DNA of 64,000 nt from Bacteroidetes bacterium SCGC AAA795-G10. Lineage in GTDB: Bacteria; Bacteroidota; Bacteroidia; Flavobacteriales; Flavobacteriaceae. The translations under genes were made by a program, and so were the position numbers. The notes below the pieces were generated by a model. That model searched no databases, was not told the DNA's origin, and worked only from the letters and a program-made list of their open reading frames with translations. Every line of letters starts with the position of its first letter. The stretch's first letter is position 1. Shown one piece after another: positions 62,529 to 64,000 of this stretch. The stretch lies in contig QFDA01000005.1 in NCBI GenBank assembly GCA_003130815.1, forward strand, positions 1-64,000. The letters run 5' to 3'.

Positions 62529-63458
62529 TTAATTATCCATTAGTTTGTTGTAATGTCTCCAGAAATCAATTTTCATATTAGTAGCATCAATATAAGTGTA
62601 AATCTTGATATTACGCTCTAGATTTTGAAGTGGTGTTTTGAAAGTATTAATTTTTGAAAACTCAGGGTTAGCTATAGCTTCAATTAATGCTAAATCCCAC
62701 ATTATCCATTTTTTTTGTTCAGGATCTTCGGATGTCCACCATCTTTTATAATTATTCCAACGATTTTTAATAAAATTCCCTAATTTATTATTTCCTAGAT
62801 TTTTAAAGGTTTCATTTTTATTAAAAATTAGATTTTTCGATACACTAGCACTCATCACATTAAAATCTAAACCCTCTTTATCTAGCAGAAAATTTGTAGC
62901 AATAGAATCATTTCTTGTATTAAATTCATTTTTATCATATTCATTAGTTAGTGGATTATGCCAAAAACCTACATATGAAATTTTAAGTTTACTGACTATT
63001 TTAGGCTCATGCACAATAGCAGAGGCTGTGTTTGTACAAGACCCTAATATAACTATATGGAGTTTTTTACCAGCTGGAATTAATTTAGCCTGGTTGATTA
63101 TAAATTTAGTTGCCTCAGAGGGCTTTGATCTTTTTGTTTTTGACATTGGCTCTGGACTTCCAGCCTTAAGAACTAAATCATTTTTTTTTAATAATCTTTT
63201 GAGCAACTTATTCATTTTATAACTTTCTAATGCTGTATTTTTCGATGCATAAGGGGAGCTGTGGAATTGAGATGCTGTTACTCCTAATATTTTAAATTTG
63301 GGTTCATTTATTGACCTGATAATAGCAAATAAATCATCAATTTCATTTGCACTATCTGTGTCTATAATCATATAAGTTTCATTATTTATATTTTGAGAAT
63401 ATGTGTTTGAAACCGTAAGGCCTAAAATTATTACACAAAAAATCTTCTTAAAAAACAA
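62529..63458 (-). CDS. exported nucleoside hydrolase (IUNH family)
   Basis: Nucleoside hydrolase-like protein of 309 residues with a signal peptide (IFCVIILGLTVSNTYSQ), so it acts outside the cytoplasm. The aspartate-rich calcium site reads DTDSANEIDDLFAI, a variant of the usual DTDPGxDDA. Later family features are LHIVILGSCTNTASAI, FWHNPLTNEYDKNEFNTRND with the N..D ligand pair, and WIMWDLALIEAIANPE. The substrate (nucleoside or related N-glycoside) is not clear. It precedes the kinase gene on the same strand. Confidence 0.88.
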   Translation of the reverse strand: MFFKKIFCVIILGLTVSNTYSQNINNETYMIIDTDSANEIDDLFAIIRSINEPKFKILGVTASQFHSSPYASKNTALESYKMNKLLKRLLKKNDLVLKAGSPEPMSKTKRSKPSEATKFIINQAKLIPAGKKLHIVILGSCTNTASAIVHEPKIVSKLKISYVGFWHNPLTNEYDKNEFNTRNDSIATNFLLDKEGLDFNVMSASVSKNLIFNKNETFKNLGNNKLGNFIKNRWNNYKRWWTSEDPEQKKWIMWDLALIEAIANPEFSKINTFKTPLQNLERNIKIYTYIDATNMKIDFWRHYNKLMDN

Positions 63459-63464
63459 TATAAC

Positions 63465-64000
63465 TTATCGTTTTCGAGTTAATAAAACTTTTTCAACATC
63501 ACTAAGTCTAAAGCCCTTTGCTTGCAATAAAATTAGATAGTGAAATAATAAATCTGCACTTTCATTTAAAAAAAGTTGTTTATTTTCATCTTTAGCTTCT
63601 ATAATTGTTTCTGTGGCTTCCTCCCCTACTTTTTGAGCAATTTTATTTATCCCTTCTCGAAATAATGAAGCAACGTAACTGTTCTTTTTATCATCTTTTT
63701 TTCTTTCAGCAATTATTTCTTCTAATTGAGATAGATAACCAAACTTGCTTAAGTTTTTCTCTCCCCAACAACTATCGGTGCCCAAATGACAAGTTGGCCC
63801 TTCTGGTTTTACATAAATTAAAATAGTATCGTTATCACAGTCCACTTTCATATTTACTAAGCGAAGAAAGTTTCCACTTTCCTCACCTTTAGTCCATAAG
63901 CATTTTTTTGTTCTGCTATAAAATGTAACATTACCTGTTTTCTTAGTTTTTCTGATAGCTTCATCATTCATATATCCGAGCATCAAAACAGTCTTTGAAA
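63465..64000 (-). CDS. hisIE: phosphoribosyl-AMP cyclohydrolase/phosphoribosyl-ATP pyrophosphatase (partial)
   Basis: Bifunctional histidine biosynthesis protein; the N-terminal end lies beyond the right edge of the window. The visible frame begins SKTVLMLGYMNDEA, showing that the gene continues upstream. The HisI part has RTKKCLWTKGEESGN, DCDNDTILIYVKPEGPTCH and the zinc site around CWGEKN; the HisE part has REGINKIAQKVGEEATETIIEAK and ESADLLFHYLILLQAKG. Other his genes are probably just outside the window. Confidence 0.94.
   Translation of the reverse strand, partial: SKTVLMLGYMNDEAIRKTKKTGNVTFYSRTKKCLWTKGEESGNFLRLVNMKVDCDNDTILIYVKPEGPTCHLGTDSCWGEKNLSKFGYLSQLEEIIAERKKDDKKNSYVASLFREGINKIAQKVGEEATETIIEAKDENKQLFLNESADLLFHYLILLQAKGFRLSDVEKVLLTRKR

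Overview
The window reads as a chromosomal segment of a low-GC marine-type Bacteroidota, most likely class Flavobacteriia. The evidence is: gldF and gldG gliding-motility ABC genes; an E1 dehydrogenase with alpha and beta parts fused; a probable sulfonolipid gene pair; many SPII lipoproteins; almost no Shine-Dalgarno sequences; and promoter-like TAnnTTTG elements. AT-rich composition looks even throughout, intergenic gaps are short (none over 300 bases without a gene), and I see no tRNA, rRNA, CRISPR array, insertion sequence, integrase or phage gene. The species cannot be named from this sequence alone.

Layout. 1-13 kb: the tail of a membrane protein, accA (broken by a one-base frameshift in an A-run), dnaB, then a minus-strand group prfB (programmed frameshift), HAD phosphatase and GNAT acetyltransferase, followed by a secreted zinc protease, threonine aldolase, oligopeptidase B and a two-gene PLP-enzyme operon that probably makes cysteate and 3-ketocapnine for sulfonolipids. 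13-24 kb: dnaN, gldG, gldF and a SAM hydrolase on the minus strand, divergent phoH-purC, then a minus-strand run miaA, potassium channel, exonuclease/GIY-YIG fusion, YggS-type PLP protein and an OmpA-family lipoprotein with a clear terminator. 24-37 kb: glycosyltransferase, orphan HsdR_N-type nuclease-fold protein, divergent holA, fused 2-oxoacid dehydrogenase E1, a degenerate M1-like outer-membrane protein, uvrA, gamma-glutamyltransferase and an AcpH-like gene. 37-51 kb: glmM, a LpxL-like acyltransferase, a DUF1338-ALDH pair suggesting lysine/aminoadipate catabolism, rhomboid, TlpA-like thioredoxin, D-lactate dehydrogenase, aroC, a dicarboxylate symporter, a DCC protein, mutS2 and ung.

51.7-57.5 kb is the accessory and most unusual part. 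It holds seven paralogous lipoproteins of about 190-200 residues (six in tandem, the seventh after two unrelated exported-protein genes). Three consecutive copies start exactly 623 bases apart, upstream regions recur, and two cysteines near the N-terminus are lost together in two copies. I do not recognise the family; surface exposure is likely from the residues after the lipobox. This is the best candidate for a previously undescribed system.

57.5-64 kb returns to ordinary genes: a SUI1/eIF1-like factor, a DinB-like protein, YbjQ with a 34-residue membrane peptide, an M61 PDZ peptidase lipoprotein, a DUF2461 protein, a kinase of the APH/methylthioribose-kinase fold next to an exported nucleoside hydrolase, and hisIE running off the right edge.
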